Positions 6,988-15,797 of a DNA stretch of 64,000 nucleotides are shown piece after piece; within the stretch, counting starts at the first letter, position 1, and each line of letters begins with the position of its first letter. The stretch is from Amycolatopsis oliviviridis. Its GTDB lineage: Bacteria > Actinomycetota > Actinomycetes > Mycobacteriales > Pseudonocardiaceae. Location of the stretch: the NCBI RefSeq assembly GCF_014654365.1, contig NZ_BNAY01000005.1:434001-498000 (forward strand), read 5' to 3'. The notes beneath the pieces were generated by a model, which saw nothing but the letters and a program-made list of their open reading frames with translations, made no database searches and had not been told where the DNA came from. Position numbers and translations under genes: made by a program.

Positions 6988-8256
6988 ATGACACACCAGC
7001 CAGCACTTTCCGCGCTCGCCGCCGCCGATCCGAAGATCGCGGGGCTCGTCGAGGACGAGGCGAAGCGGCAGCACGACAAGATCCGCTTGATCGCGTCCGA
7101 GAACTACGTCTCCCAGGCCGTCCTGGAGGCGACCGGCACCGTCCTCACCAACAAGTACTCCGAGGGTTACGCCGGCAAGCGGTACTACGAGGGCCAGCAG
7201 CTCATCGACCAGGTCGAGAACCTGGCCATCGAGCGGGCGAAGGACGTCTTCGGTGCCGACCACGCCAACGTCCAGCCGTACTCCGGTTCCCCGGCGAACC
7301 TGGCGGTATATCTCGCTTTCGCGCAGCCGGGCGACACCGTCCTCGGCATGGCGCTGCCGGACGGCGGGCATCTGACGCACGGCTGGAGCGTGTCCGCGAC
7401 CGGCAAATGGTTCACCCCGGTCCGCTACGGCGTCCGCAAGGAGACCGGCCGCGTCGACCTCGACCAGGTCCGCGAACTCGCCCTGAAGCACCGGCCGAAG
7501 CTGATCTTCGCGGGCGGCACCGCGATCCCGCGCACCATCGACTTCCCGGCGTTCGCGGAGATCGCCCGTGAGGTCGACGCGGTCCTGGTCGCCGACATCG
7601 CGCACATCGCGGGCCTGGTCGCCGGTGGCGCGCACCCGTCGCCGGTCGGGCACGCGCAGGTCATCACCACGACCACGCACAAGACCCTGCGCGGTCCGCG
7701 TGGCGCGATGATCCTGTCCGACGCCGACCACGCGAAGGCCGTCGACAAGGCGGTCTTCCCCGGTCTGCAGGGCGGTCCGCACAACCACACGACCGCCGCG
7801 ATCGCCGTCGCGCTGGGCGAGGCGCAGAAGCCGGAGTTCGCCGAGTACGCGCACACGATCGTCGCCAACGCGCGCGCCTTGGCCGAAGCACTGGTCGAGC
7901 GCGGCTACGACCTGGTGTCCGGCGGTACGGACAACCATCTGCTGCTGATCGACCTGACGAACAAGAACGTGCCGGGCAAACCCGCCGCGCAGGCGCTGGA
8001 CCGCGCGGGCATCGAACTGAACTACAACACCGTGCCGTTCGACCCGCGCAAGCCGTTCGACCCGTCCGGCATCCGGCTCGGCACCTCCGCGATCACCACC
8101 CGCGGCCTCAAGCCGGAGCACCAGGTGCGGGTGGCGGAGTGGATCGACCGCACGATCACCGCGGCGGCGGGCGAGGAACAGTCCGCTTTGGACACCATCG
8201 CCGCCGAGATCCGCGAGTTCCTGGCGCCGTTCCCGATCCCGGGCTACTCGGCGTAG
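6988..8256 (+). CDS. glyA: Serine hydroxymethyltransferase
   Basis: Interconverts serine and glycine, charging tetrahydrofolate with the methylene one-carbon unit; cytosolic PLP enzyme. 422 residues. LIASENY near the N-terminus, NVQPYSGSPAN in the cofactor domain, and the Schiff-base lysine in TTTTHKTLRGPRG are all intact. The ATG at 6988 is chosen: it matches the family N-terminus, and an upstream in-frame GTG at 6958 falls inside the riboswitch pseudoknot. Regulation by ZTP is implied by that leader. The TAG stop directly abuts a perfect 29-bp-arm palindrome at 8257. Confidence 0.96.
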   Translation: MTHQPALSALAAADPKIAGLVEDEAKRQHDKIRLIASENYVSQAVLEATGTVLTNKYSEGYAGKRYYEGQQLIDQVENLAIERAKDVFGADHANVQPYSGSPANLAVYLAFAQPGDTVLGMALPDGGHLTHGWSVSATGKWFTPVRYGVRKETGRVDLDQVRELALKHRPKLIFAGGTAIPRTIDFPAFAEIAREVDAVLVADIAHIAGLVAGGAHPSPVGHAQVITTTTHKTLRGPRGAMILSDADHAKAVDKAVFPGLQGGPHNHTTAAIAVALGEAQKPEFAEYAHTIVANARALAEALVERGYDLVSGGTDNHLLLIDLTNKNVPGKPAAQALDRAGIELNYNTVPFDPRKPFDPSGIRLGTSAITTRGLKPEHQVRVAEWIDRTITAAAGEEQSALDTIAAEIREFLAPFPIPGYSA

Positions 8257-8315
8257 AAGTACATGAAGGCCCCCTTCCTTGCGCCAGGCGCAAGGAAGGG
8301 GGCCTTCATGTACTT
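8257..8315. repeat. Perfect 29-bp-arm palindrome between glyA and ppa, family B
   Basis: Arms 8257-8285 and 8287-8315 are exact around one A. It starts at the base after the glyA stop and ends 7 bases before the ppa stop on the other strand, so it is placed to terminate both convergent genes. The arm holds ATGAAGGCCCCCTTCCTTGC. Confidence 0.92.
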
Positions 8316-8322
8316 GGGAGAA

Positions 8323-8838
8323 CTAGTGCGACGGACCGTCGATGGCTTCCTTGGCCAGCCGGTCGGTCTCGCGGTCGAGCGAACGCTTGATCTCGGCCTC
8401 GGCGTCGGAACGCCCGACCCAGCTCGAACCCTCGACGCTCTTGCCCGGCTCCAGGTCCTTGTACACCTCGAAGAAGTGCTGGATCTCGAGCTTGTGGAAC
8501 TCGTTCAGGTGGTGGATGTCGCGCAGGTGCTCGAGGCGCGGGTCGTTCGTCGGGACCGCGAGGACCTTGTCGTCCGGGCCCTTCTCGTCGGTCATCCGGA
8601 ACATGCCGATCGCGCGGCAGCGGATCAGGCAGCCCGGGAAGGTCGGCTCCTGGACGAGCACCAGCACGTCCAGCGGGTCGCCGTCCTGGCCGAGGGTGTC
8701 GTCGATGAAGCCGTAGTCGGCGGGGTACTGGGTGGCCGTGAACAGGGTCCGGTCGAGTTTGATCCGACCGGTCTTGTGGTCCACCTCGTACTTGTTGCGC
8801 TCCCCCTTGGGGATTTCGATAGTGACGTCGAATTCCAC
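8323..8838 (-). CDS. ppa: Inorganic pyrophosphatase
   Basis: Family I soluble pyrophosphatase of 171 residues. It hydrolyses pyrophosphate from biosynthesis to two phosphates in the cytoplasm. The signature DGDPLDVLV holds the metal-binding aspartates, and E..KG.R.KYE near the N-terminus and the YPADYGFI block match the family. The start is GTG at 8838 with GAGG upstream. It is divergent from dacB, as in Mycobacterium, where ppa and dacB are also divergent neighbours. Confidence 0.97.
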   Translation of the reverse strand: MEFDVTIEIPKGERNKYEVDHKTGRIKLDRTLFTATQYPADYGFIDDTLGQDGDPLDVLVLVQEPTFPGCLIRCRAIGMFRMTDEKGPDDKVLAVPTNDPRLEHLRDIHHLNEFHKLEIQHFFEVYKDLEPGKSVEGSSWVGRSDAEAEIKRSLDRETDRLAKEAIDGPSH

Positions 8839-9004
8839 GCCGGCCTCGCTGCTCTCGTCTTTGGTACGCCCCGCCTCGCGGACGGCTCACCGAAATCATC
8901 GTCTTGTCTTCACTAGTGTGGACCACGGGGGCTAGGGCGGTCGCATCGATGTGGTCGTATGTGAGCTTGGCCCCTTCCCCGGACGGTGGATGAAGGAGCG
9001 TTAC

Positions 9005-11101
9005 GTGCCGGAAAACGATGTCCCGACGTGGCCGTCGGACGACAGGGACACCTCATCCGCCGAGCCCAAGGGCACCAAGGGGGCGAGCGAGGCCACCGTC
9101 TGGCTGCCCATGTCGGGACTGGCGAACGGCAAGACCGAAGAGCTGGCAGTGCCGAAGGTCACACCCGAAAGTGGTTCGTGGTTCCAGCCCGTCGTCGAAG
9201 TCGAGGAAGAACCGGACGTCCCGGACACCCCCACGCCGAAGTGGTCCGCCTTCGAACCGGCGACACCGGTCGAGTCCGCCGAGCCGGAGCCCGAAGCGCC
9301 GAAGACCGTCTTCGTCCAGCCCGTCCAGCCGAAGCAAACGGACGAACCGGATTGGGATCAGTTCGACCGCGGCGCCGCCACGCCGACGCGTGAGCACGAA
9401 CTGGCCAGACCCGAGCCATCGCCCGAACCACCGGCGCCCGAACCACCGGCGTCCGAACCACAGTGGCCGGAACCGCAGCTTCAGGAACCGCCGCGGGAGC
9501 AGCCGCGCCGTCCCGAGCAGAACCGGGTCGAGCCGCCGCCTCCCGCGCAGGTCCCGTCCGCGACCATGCACGCGCGCCCGGTCCGCATCGAGCCCGCCGA
9601 AGAGCGCTTCGATTCCGAAGCCACCGTCGGCATCCAGCGGCCCGAGCCGCCGTCCCAGGAACCCCCGGCCGCCGAGGCCCCGGCAGCGCCCGCGCCGAAA
9701 CCGAAGGGCAAGCGCAAGGCCCTGCTGATCACGACCCTGGTCGTCGTCCTGCTGCTGGCCGGGATGGGCGGCGCCGCCGCGATGCCGAAGGTGTCGAACC
9801 GGCTCGGCCTGCCCTGGGCGCCGAACGCGCCGAAGGGTGAGATCCCCAAGCCCGCCGGTGTCACCCGCGTCCTGCACGGGCCGGACATCAACGGCGCCGG
9901 GCCGACGAAGGAGGGTCTCGCGGCCGCCCTGTCCGGCCCCGCCAGCGCCCCGGACCTCGGCACGCTCACCGGCACCGTGGTGGACGCGTCGACCGGTGAC
10001 GTCCTCTGGGACAAGAACTCCGGCACCCCGCTGACCCCGGCCTCGACCACGAAGATCCTCGTCGTGGCGGCCGCGCTGCTGTCCATGGACCACGGGACGC
10101 AGTTCTCCACGAAGGTCGTCCAGGGCGCCGATCCCGGCACGGCCATCCTCGTCGCGGGCGGCGACCCCTCGCTGACCTCGCTGCCGCTGGGCACCGACTC
10201 GCCGCTGTACCCGGGAGCCGCCCACGTCGACGACCTCGTCGCCCAGGTCAAGAAGGCGAGCGGCGGCAAGATCACCAAGGTCCAGCTGGACATCAGCCTG
10301 TTCAAGGGCCCGACGTCCGCGAAGGGCTGGGACCCGGAGGACACCGCCGCCGGGAACACCTACATGGCGCCGGTCCTCCCGGTGATGGCCGACGGCGGCC
10401 GCAACGACCCGAAGAACGACCACGCGCCCCGCGTCGCGAACCCCGCCGCGGCGCTGACCCAGAAGATCGCCGGGAAGCTCGAAGCCCAGGCAGGCGGGAC
10501 GACGACGGCGCCGAAGGGCGCGAAGGTGCTCGGCGAGGTCAAGTCGCAGCCGCTCACCGAGTTCGCCAACTCGCTGCTGCAGCTTTCGGACAACCTGATG
10601 GCCGACGTCCTCGCCCGCCAGCTCGCGCTCGCGAAGGGTGCCGAAGCGTCCTTCGTCGGCGGCGCGACCGCGACGATGAACGTGCTCAAGGAGGCCGGGT
10701 TCGACCTGACCGGCGTCCAGATCAACGACGGCAGCGGGCTGTCCGACCAGAACAAGATCCCGGCCAAGGTGCTCAGCGAGATCCTCGCGGTCGCGGCGGC
10801 GCCGGACGGCAAGGATCCGCGGACGGCCAAACTGCGGCCCCTGCTGGCGGGTCTTCCCGTCGCGGGCGGCAGCGGAACGCTCGAAAAGCGCTACGGCGAC
10901 CCGGCTTCGTCGGCGGGCCGCGGCTGGGTGCGCGGCAAGACCGGCACGCTGTCGGGCGTGAACACCCTGGCGGGCGTGGTGCTGGACACCGACGGCCGGA
11001 TGCTGGTGTTCGCGCTGATGTCGTCCGGTTCGGACCAGAACAAGGGCAGGGCCGCGCTCGACGTCGTCGCGGCGACCCTGCACAAGTGCGGCTGTCGCTG
11101 A
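9005..11101 (+). CDS. dacB: D-alanyl-D-alanine carboxypeptidase / PBP4-type (S13), membrane-anchored
   Basis: Trims peptidoglycan stem peptides outside the membrane. GTG 9005 is chosen for AAGGAG 6 bases upstream; in-frame upstream starts at 8951 and 8990 lack this. About 698 residues: an acidic, proline-rich cytoplasmic segment (1-235), one transmembrane helix at about 239-262, then the S13 domain. The catalytic triplet is intact: S347-T-T-K350, S528-D-N530 and K645-T-G647. The long disordered N-terminus is typical of actinobacterial DacB. It begins the forward block ending at ftsH and is followed by the zinc protein, tilS and hpt, as in mycobacteria. Confidence 0.94.
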   Translation: MPENDVPTWPSDDRDTSSAEPKGTKGASEATVWLPMSGLANGKTEELAVPKVTPESGSWFQPVVEVEEEPDVPDTPTPKWSAFEPATPVESAEPEPEAPKTVFVQPVQPKQTDEPDWDQFDRGAATPTREHELARPEPSPEPPAPEPPASEPQWPEPQLQEPPREQPRRPEQNRVEPPPPAQVPSATMHARPVRIEPAEERFDSEATVGIQRPEPPSQEPPAAEAPAAPAPKPKGKRKALLITTLVVVLLLAGMGGAAAMPKVSNRLGLPWAPNAPKGEIPKPAGVTRVLHGPDINGAGPTKEGLAAALSGPASAPDLGTLTGTVVDASTGDVLWDKNSGTPLTPASTTKILVVAAALLSMDHGTQFSTKVVQGADPGTAILVAGGDPSLTSLPLGTDSPLYPGAAHVDDLVAQVKKASGGKITKVQLDISLFKGPTSAKGWDPEDTAAGNTYMAPVLPVMADGGRNDPKNDHAPRVANPAAALTQKIAGKLEAQAGGTTTAPKGAKVLGEVKSQPLTEFANSLLQLSDNLMADVLARQLALAKGAEASFVGGATATMNVLKEAGFDLTGVQINDGSGLSDQNKIPAKVLSEILAVAAAPDGKDPRTAKLRPLLAGLPVAGGSGTLEKRYGDPASSAGRGWVRGKTGTLSGVNTLAGVVLDTDGRMLVFALMSSGSDQNKGRAALDVVAATLHKCGCR

Positions 11102-11177
11102 TTCCGGTGAGCGACCGGAACCGGAGCGTGAGGAAGTCAGGGCGGAATCCGGCCTTCCAGCGGGTAGCGTCATAAGA

Positions 11178-12239
11178 GTGACTGAGGAAACGCCGACCAA
11201 GACACGTTCGATGGTCGACTGGTCCCTGGCCGCCTCGACGGGCGCGCTCCTGGTGCGCGGCGGTCCGGTCGTCGACCGCGGAGAGGCCGATGAAGCCGTC
11301 GCCGAATTACGCGAACTGACCAGCGAGGCCGAGGGGCACGTCCGCGAGCTGACCGGGCTCGGCCTCGACCTGCCGATGCTGCCCGCCGAAGTCGTCGACA
11401 GGCCCGGCTGGGTCCGCTCGGCCGCCGCGGGACTCGACGCGCTCACCGGCCGCGCGCTGCCCGAGGCCCAAGGCGGCCCGCTGGCGCCCGTGCTGGCCGG
11501 CGGCGCCGGTGTCCAGACCGGTCTGGTGCTCGCTTTCCTGGCTTCCCGCGTCCTCGGCCAGTACGACCCGTTCGGTGGGCCGGAACGCCAAGGGCAGCTC
11601 GTGCTCGTCGCGCCGAACGTGGTCGCCGCCGAGCGTGCGATGGACGTGCCGGGGCACGACTTCCGGCTGTGGGTCTGCCTGCACGAATGCACCCACCGGC
11701 TGCAGTTCACCGCGGTCACCTGGCTGCGCGACTACTTCGCCGACGAGGTCGAGCGCCTGATCGGCGGCCTCGCCGGCCGGGACGCGGACGGGCTGAGCGA
11801 TCTGGTCGGCCGCCTCCCGGACACCATCAAGCAGATCGGCAAGGGCAAGGCGGGCGGCGCCGGTCTCGCCGAACTCCTCCAGTCGCCGGGCGAACGCGCG
11901 GTGTTCGACCGGCTGCTCGCCCTCTCCACACTGCTGGAGGGGCACGCGGACTTCGTGATGGACGCCGTCGGGCCGCGGGTCGTGCCGAGTGTCGAGCTGA
12001 TCCGGTCGCGGTTCACCGCCCGGCGCAAGGGCGGCGGGCTGATCGACCGCGTGCTGCGCAGCCTGCTCGGCGTCGACGCGAAGATGCGCCAGTACGAGCA
12101 GGGCGCGAAGTTCACCAAGCACGTCGTCGAGGCCGTCGGCATGGACGGTTTCAACGCCGTCTGGACGTCGCCGAACACGCTGCCGACCCGCGCCGAGATC
12201 ACCGATCCGGCGGCCTGGGTGCGGCGCCTGCACGGGTGA
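11178..12239 (+). CDS. DUF2342-type zinc-dependent hydrolase
   Basis: 353 residues; counterpart of Rv3626c, a family sometimes labelled 'coenzyme F420 biosynthesis associated' without proof. The zinc motif HECTH is at 169-173, and a conserved LLEGHADF block near residue 255 probably gives the third ligand. The fold is a helical zincin; substrate unknown. GTG start at 11178. Its TGA overlaps the GTG of tilS (GTGA at 12236-12239), so the two are translationally coupled. This coupling with tilS and hpt is conserved across actinobacteria. The metallohydrolase label is firm; any specific role is not. Confidence 0.88.
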   Translation: MTEETPTKTRSMVDWSLAASTGALLVRGGPVVDRGEADEAVAELRELTSEAEGHVRELTGLGLDLPMLPAEVVDRPGWVRSAAAGLDALTGRALPEAQGGPLAPVLAGGAGVQTGLVLAFLASRVLGQYDPFGGPERQGQLVLVAPNVVAAERAMDVPGHDFRLWVCLHECTHRLQFTAVTWLRDYFADEVERLIGGLAGRDADGLSDLVGRLPDTIKQIGKGKAGGAGLAELLQSPGERAVFDRLLALSTLLEGHADFVMDAVGPRVVPSVELIRSRFTARRKGGGLIDRVLRSLLGVDAKMRQYEQGAKFTKHVVEAVGMDGFNAVWTSPNTLPTRAEITDPAAWVRRLHG

Positions 12240-13219
12240 GCGGACCGGATCCGGCGATCGCGGCCGTGCGGACGGCCGTGCGGGACTTCCTGACGTCGGC
12301 GGGTGCCGTCGAAGAACTGTGCGTCGCCGTCTCCGGCGGCGCGGATTCGCTCGCGCTGGCCGAAGCGGCCGCGTTCACCGGCACCCGCGCGGGACTGACG
12401 GTGCGGGCGCTCGTCGTCGACCACGGTCTCCAGGACGGTTCCGCCGAAACCGCCGCCCGGGCCGCGGACACGGCACGAGAGCTCGGCGTCCACACCGCCG
12501 AAGTCCTCAAAGTGCGGGTCGAGGGCGCGGGCGGACCGGAAGCCGCGGCCCGCCGGGCCCGGTACGGCGCCTTGCGTTCGGCGCTCGACATGGGGCCCGG
12601 CGGGCACGGCCTCGTCCTGCTCGGCCACACCCTCGACGACCAGGCCGAAACCGTCCTGCTCGGCCTCGGCCGGGGTTCGGGACCGCGTTCGCTGGCCGGG
12701 ATGCGGCCGCACGACCCGCCGTGGGGACGGCCGCTGCTCGGCGTCACCCGCGCCACCACCCGGCAGGCCTGCCGGGCGCTCGGCGTCGACCCGTGGCAGG
12801 ACCCGCACAACGAGGACCCGCGGTTCACCCGTGTCCGGTTAAGAACGGAAGTACTGCCCCTTCTGGAGGACGTGCTGGCCGGCGGTGTCGCGGCTTCGCT
12901 CGCCCGCACGGCCGCGCAACTGCGCGAGGACAGCGAGGCGTTGGACACACTCGCGGGCGAGGTCTACCTGCGCGCCTTCACCGAGGAAGGGCTCGACGTC
13001 GCGGTGCTCGCCACCGAACCGCCCGCGCTGCGGCGGCGTGTCCTCCGCAGGTGGCTGCTGGACTCCGGGGCCCGCGAACTCACCGACGCCCACCTGCGTT
13101 CGGTCGACGCGCTGGTGGGCAACTGGCGCGGTCAGGGGGGCGTCTGGCTACCCGGCGACTTGGTGGCCGCGCGGGCGCATGGCAGGCTCTTCCTCGAAGC
13201 ACCCCAGTCCACCACCTAG
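12236..13219 (+). CDS. tilS: tRNA(Ile)-lysidine synthetase
   Basis: Uses ATP and lysine to convert C34 of the CAU-anticodon isoleucine tRNA to lysidine, switching decoding to AUA; essential and cytoplasmic. 327 residues. The PP-loop SGGADS is at 33-38, GHTLDDQAET follows near 125 and the substrate loop with 'DPHNEDPRFTRVR' near 190. The C-terminal region is short, as in other actinobacterial TilS. The GTG start overlaps the previous stop by GTGA. The product is needed more rarely in this AUA-poor genome, but the gene is conserved in place. Confidence 0.94.
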   Translation: MSGPDPAIAAVRTAVRDFLTSAGAVEELCVAVSGGADSLALAEAAAFTGTRAGLTVRALVVDHGLQDGSAETAARAADTARELGVHTAEVLKVRVEGAGGPEAAARRARYGALRSALDMGPGGHGLVLLGHTLDDQAETVLLGLGRGSGPRSLAGMRPHDPPWGRPLLGVTRATTRQACRALGVDPWQDPHNEDPRFTRVRLRTEVLPLLEDVLAGGVAASLARTAAQLREDSEALDTLAGEVYLRAFTEEGLDVAVLATEPPALRRRVLRRWLLDSGARELTDAHLRSVDALVGNWRGQGGVWLPGDLVAARAHGRLFLEAPQSTT

Positions 13220-13232
13220 AGGGGAACGTCCC

Positions 13233-13796
13233 GTGTACGAAGGCGAGATCGCCTCCGTGCTCGTCACCGAGCAGCAGATCAACGAAAAGATCGCCGAGCT
13301 GGCCGCCAAGGTCGCCGCGGACTACCCGGCCGACGGCCCCGGCTCCGGGCAGGGGGATCTCCTGCTCGTCGGCGTGCTCAAGGGCGCGGTGATGTTCATG
13401 ACGGACTTCGCCAGGGCGCTCCCTCTCCCGTCCCAGCTCGAGTTCATGGCGGTCTCGTCCTACGGCTCGGCGACGTCGTCGTCCGGCGTGGTGCGGATCC
13501 TCAAGGACCTCGACCGTGACATCGCCGGCCGCGACGTCCTGATCGTCGAGGACATCGTCGACTCCGGGCTCACGCTGTCCTGGCTGCTGAAGAACCTGGC
13601 GAGCCGGAACCCGGCCTCGCTCGAGGTCGTCTCGCTCCTGCGCAAGCCGGAGGCGGTCAAGGTCGATGTACCGGTCAAGTACATCGGGTTCGACATTCCC
13701 AACGAATTCGTAGTCGGATACGGCCTGGACTACGCGGAGCGTTACCGGGACCTGCCTTACATCGGCACCCTGGACCCGCACGTCTACACGTCCTGA
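13233..13796 (+). CDS. hpt: Hypoxanthine(-guanine) phosphoribosyltransferase
   Basis: Salvages hypoxanthine and guanine with PRPP to IMP and GMP. 187 residues, normal length. The PRPP-binding loop VLIVEDIVDSGLT is at 102-114, the flexible-loop SSYG at 75-78 and the purine-contacting VKYIGFDIP near 155. The GTG at 13233 is chosen: GAGGGGAAC lies 5-13 bases upstream, right after the tilS stop. The frame is open further upstream but that is the shadow of tilS. In an operon with tilS. Confidence 0.95.
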   Translation: MYEGEIASVLVTEQQINEKIAELAAKVAADYPADGPGSGQGDLLLVGVLKGAVMFMTDFARALPLPSQLEFMAVSSYGSATSSSGVVRILKDLDRDIAGRDVLIVEDIVDSGLTLSWLLKNLASRNPASLEVVSLLRKPEAVKVDVPVKYIGFDIPNEFVVGYGLDYAERYRDLPYIGTLDPHVYTS

Positions 13797-13850
13797 GAAC
13801 CGCTTGCCCGATCCTGGCGGAATGCGGAACCCTGAGCGCGGTGAACGCGT

Positions 13851-13881
13851 CATAGGCTGCGATCAGGTGCGTTAACCTATG
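13851..13881. promoter_or_regulatory. Dyad CATAGG...CCTATG upstream of type VII genes
   Basis: Exact 6-bp arms at 13851-13856 and 13876-13881, 25 bases apart, in the 144-base gap before the EspC-like gene. The left arm overlaps a -10-like TAGGCT (13853-13858). A promoter or operator for the secretion locus is possible; nothing else supports it. Confidence 0.3.
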
Positions 13882-13940
13882 CGAAGACCTTTGCCACGAA
13901 TCCGTCGTGGCCTGGCCCGGGGGAAACGGAGAGAGCTCAG

Positions 13941-14306
13941 ATGGGGAACAGCAGCTTGGCGGACGCGAACGCGTTCAAGAACGCCGCGGCCCAGGGCCAG
14001 GTCGGGATCGACCCGGACGCGGCCCAGACCGCACTGAACAAGATCCGGACCGGCAAGGACGCCGTCGAGGCGCTGCTCCACAGTGCCGGTGACCTCGGGC
14101 AGGCGCCGAAGCTGGGCAACAACCCGGTCGGCAACGCCATCGCCGCGAAGGTCGCGAACCGCGCCGACGGCGGTGGTGACTCGTACACCGCCGCCCTCCA
14201 GAACCTTTACCAGCAGTACGAGGCGGCCGAGTCCGGCATCGTCACCGCGATGGCCCGGTACCACGAGATCGACCAGGCCGCGGCCGAGCCGTTCCGGAAC
14301 GTCTGA
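13941..14306 (+). CDS. EspC/WXG100-like small type VII secretion substrate
   Basis: 121 residues, no signal peptide, almost wholly helical. Y93-x3-E97 (YEAAE) matches the YxxxD/E secretion signal of ESX substrates and sits near the end of the second helix as in EspC and WXG proteins. The gene after it encodes a PPE-like partner, then two EspG chaperones. In Mycobacterium the espA-espC-espD genes occupy the same hpt-to-ftsH interval, which supports the call. No ESX membrane genes (ecc) are in the window, so the apparatus must be elsewhere. GGAGAGA lies 8 bases before ATG. Confidence 0.7.
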   Translation: MGNSSLADANAFKNAAAQGQVGIDPDAAQTALNKIRTGKDAVEALLHSAGDLGQAPKLGNNPVGNAIAAKVANRADGGGDSYTAALQNLYQQYEAAESGIVTAMARYHEIDQAAAEPFRNV

Positions 14307-14323
14307 GGGGGAGTCAGAAAGCC

Positions 14324-15730
14324 ATGCCACCGAAGCACAGCGCCGACTCTTACGGCGAGAGCAACACCAGCAGCACGCCGGGGCAGAGCAGCGGCGGCGC
14401 CCCGGTCCAGCTCGGCGACAACTCGCAGGCCGCGAGCATCGTTTCGAGCGCCCGCGGACGTTCGGACGGCTTCGACATCGGCGCCGACCGCGCCATCACG
14501 AACCCGCCGAACTGGGAGAGCGCGCCGAGCAGCCAGGACCTGTGGAACCAGGCCAACATCGGCAACGACCCCAGCACCGCGACGGCGATCGGCCAGTCGT
14601 GGACCTCGCACAGCAGCAAGCTGAGCCACGCGTCGAACGACCTCTACAACGCGATCTCCGAACTGGGCGCCGCCTGGATCGGCCAGGGCGCGGCGAGCGC
14701 CCAGGGTTCGCTGGTGGCCATCGCGAACTCGGGTTCGCAGGCCTCCGAGGCCGCGAGCACGATGGCGGACAGGCTGCAGAAGCAGGCCGACGCGGCCACC
14801 AAGGTCAAGCTGATGCCGAAGCCGACCAACTACACCCCTGAAGGCGCGATGGGCCAGGCCCTCGCCGCTGGCCCGGTCGGCATGATCACCGACCAGAAGC
14901 CCCTCGCCGACCAGGACAAGGAAGTGCGGGCGGAGCAGGCCAGGTTCCTGGAGGCCTACACCAAGGAGATGAGCGAGGTCGACAGCTCGACCCCGAGCTT
15001 CGGCCCCGAATCCCTCGGCATGAAGCCGACGGCCACGCACAACAGCGTCGGCTTCAGCGGCGTCGGCAACGTCGGCGGCGGAGGCATCAACTCCGGCGCG
15101 GTCTCCGGCACCCCGGTCCTCGCCGGCACGCACGGCTACGGCGGCGCGCAGGGCAGCCCCACGGGCGCTCCGATCCACGCCGGTCCGGACTCGGGCGTGT
15201 TCTCGCAGGCCGGCTACAACCCCGCCACCGGGAACGTCCCGGCTTCGGGTGTCGCGCCGGGTGCCGGTGTCGCGTCCGGCGCCGGTGCCCCGATCGCCCC
15301 GCAGGCCCCGGCGGCAGGCGGCGGCAACGGGCTCGGCCAGGCCCTCACCGCGGCCGGTCTCGGCGGCGGCCTCGGCTACGCCGGTGCCAAGGCGCTCGGC
15401 GCGGGCAACAAGTCCGGCGCCAAGGACACCGACAGCACCGACGCCGCGGCGACGGACAACGCCGCGCCCGCGCAGAGCGCCGCGTCCCAGGCCGTGCCGC
15501 AGCAGGGCATCGTGTCCTCCAGCGGCACCATCGGCGGCGGCCCCACCCCGCCGATGCAGGGCATGGGCGGCGGCATGGGCATGGGTGCCCACGGCGCGCA
15601 GGCCGAGCAGGAAGAGGAGCACACGCACGCGTCGTTCCTCATCGAGCCGGACCCGGACGACGCCTTCGGCGCCAACGAGGCGACCCCGCCGCCGGTCATC
15701 GGTGCCTGGACCGAAGACGACGATCGCTAG
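14324..15730 (+). CDS. PPE/EspB-like type VII secretion substrate
   Basis: 468 residues. An N-terminal Ser/Gln-rich stretch precedes a helical domain at about 60-165 with W118-I-G120, the WxG turn of PPE/WXG-like helical hairpins. After about 215 the chain is Gly/Ala/Pro-rich and disordered to about 430, ending in an acidic tail (DPDDAF...WTEDDD). This layout, helical hairpin plus low-complexity tail, is that of EspB and PPE proteins. It starts 17 bases after the small EspC-like gene and probably pairs with it. Role outside the cell unknown. The fold call is from pattern, not alignment. Confidence 0.65.
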   Translation: MPPKHSADSYGESNTSSTPGQSSGGAPVQLGDNSQAASIVSSARGRSDGFDIGADRAITNPPNWESAPSSQDLWNQANIGNDPSTATAIGQSWTSHSSKLSHASNDLYNAISELGAAWIGQGAASAQGSLVAIANSGSQASEAASTMADRLQKQADAATKVKLMPKPTNYTPEGAMGQALAAGPVGMITDQKPLADQDKEVRAEQARFLEAYTKEMSEVDSSTPSFGPESLGMKPTATHNSVGFSGVGNVGGGGINSGAVSGTPVLAGTHGYGGAQGSPTGAPIHAGPDSGVFSQAGYNPATGNVPASGVAPGAGVASGAGAPIAPQAPAAGGGNGLGQALTAAGLGGGLGYAGAKALGAGNKSGAKDTDSTDAAATDNAAPAQSAASQAVPQQGIVSSSGTIGGGPTPPMQGMGGGMGMGAHGAQAEQEEEHTHASFLIEPDPDDAFGANEATPPPVIGAWTEDDDR

Positions 15731-15797
15731 AGCGGTTTTCACCGGGCGCGCGGCCGAACACCGGCCGCGCGCCCGCTGACTTGTTTGGGGGGTTTGT

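Noticed and set aside
9053..11719. 888-codon frame antisense to dacB
   Set aside because: Shadow of dacB; no recognisable motif and no start signal.
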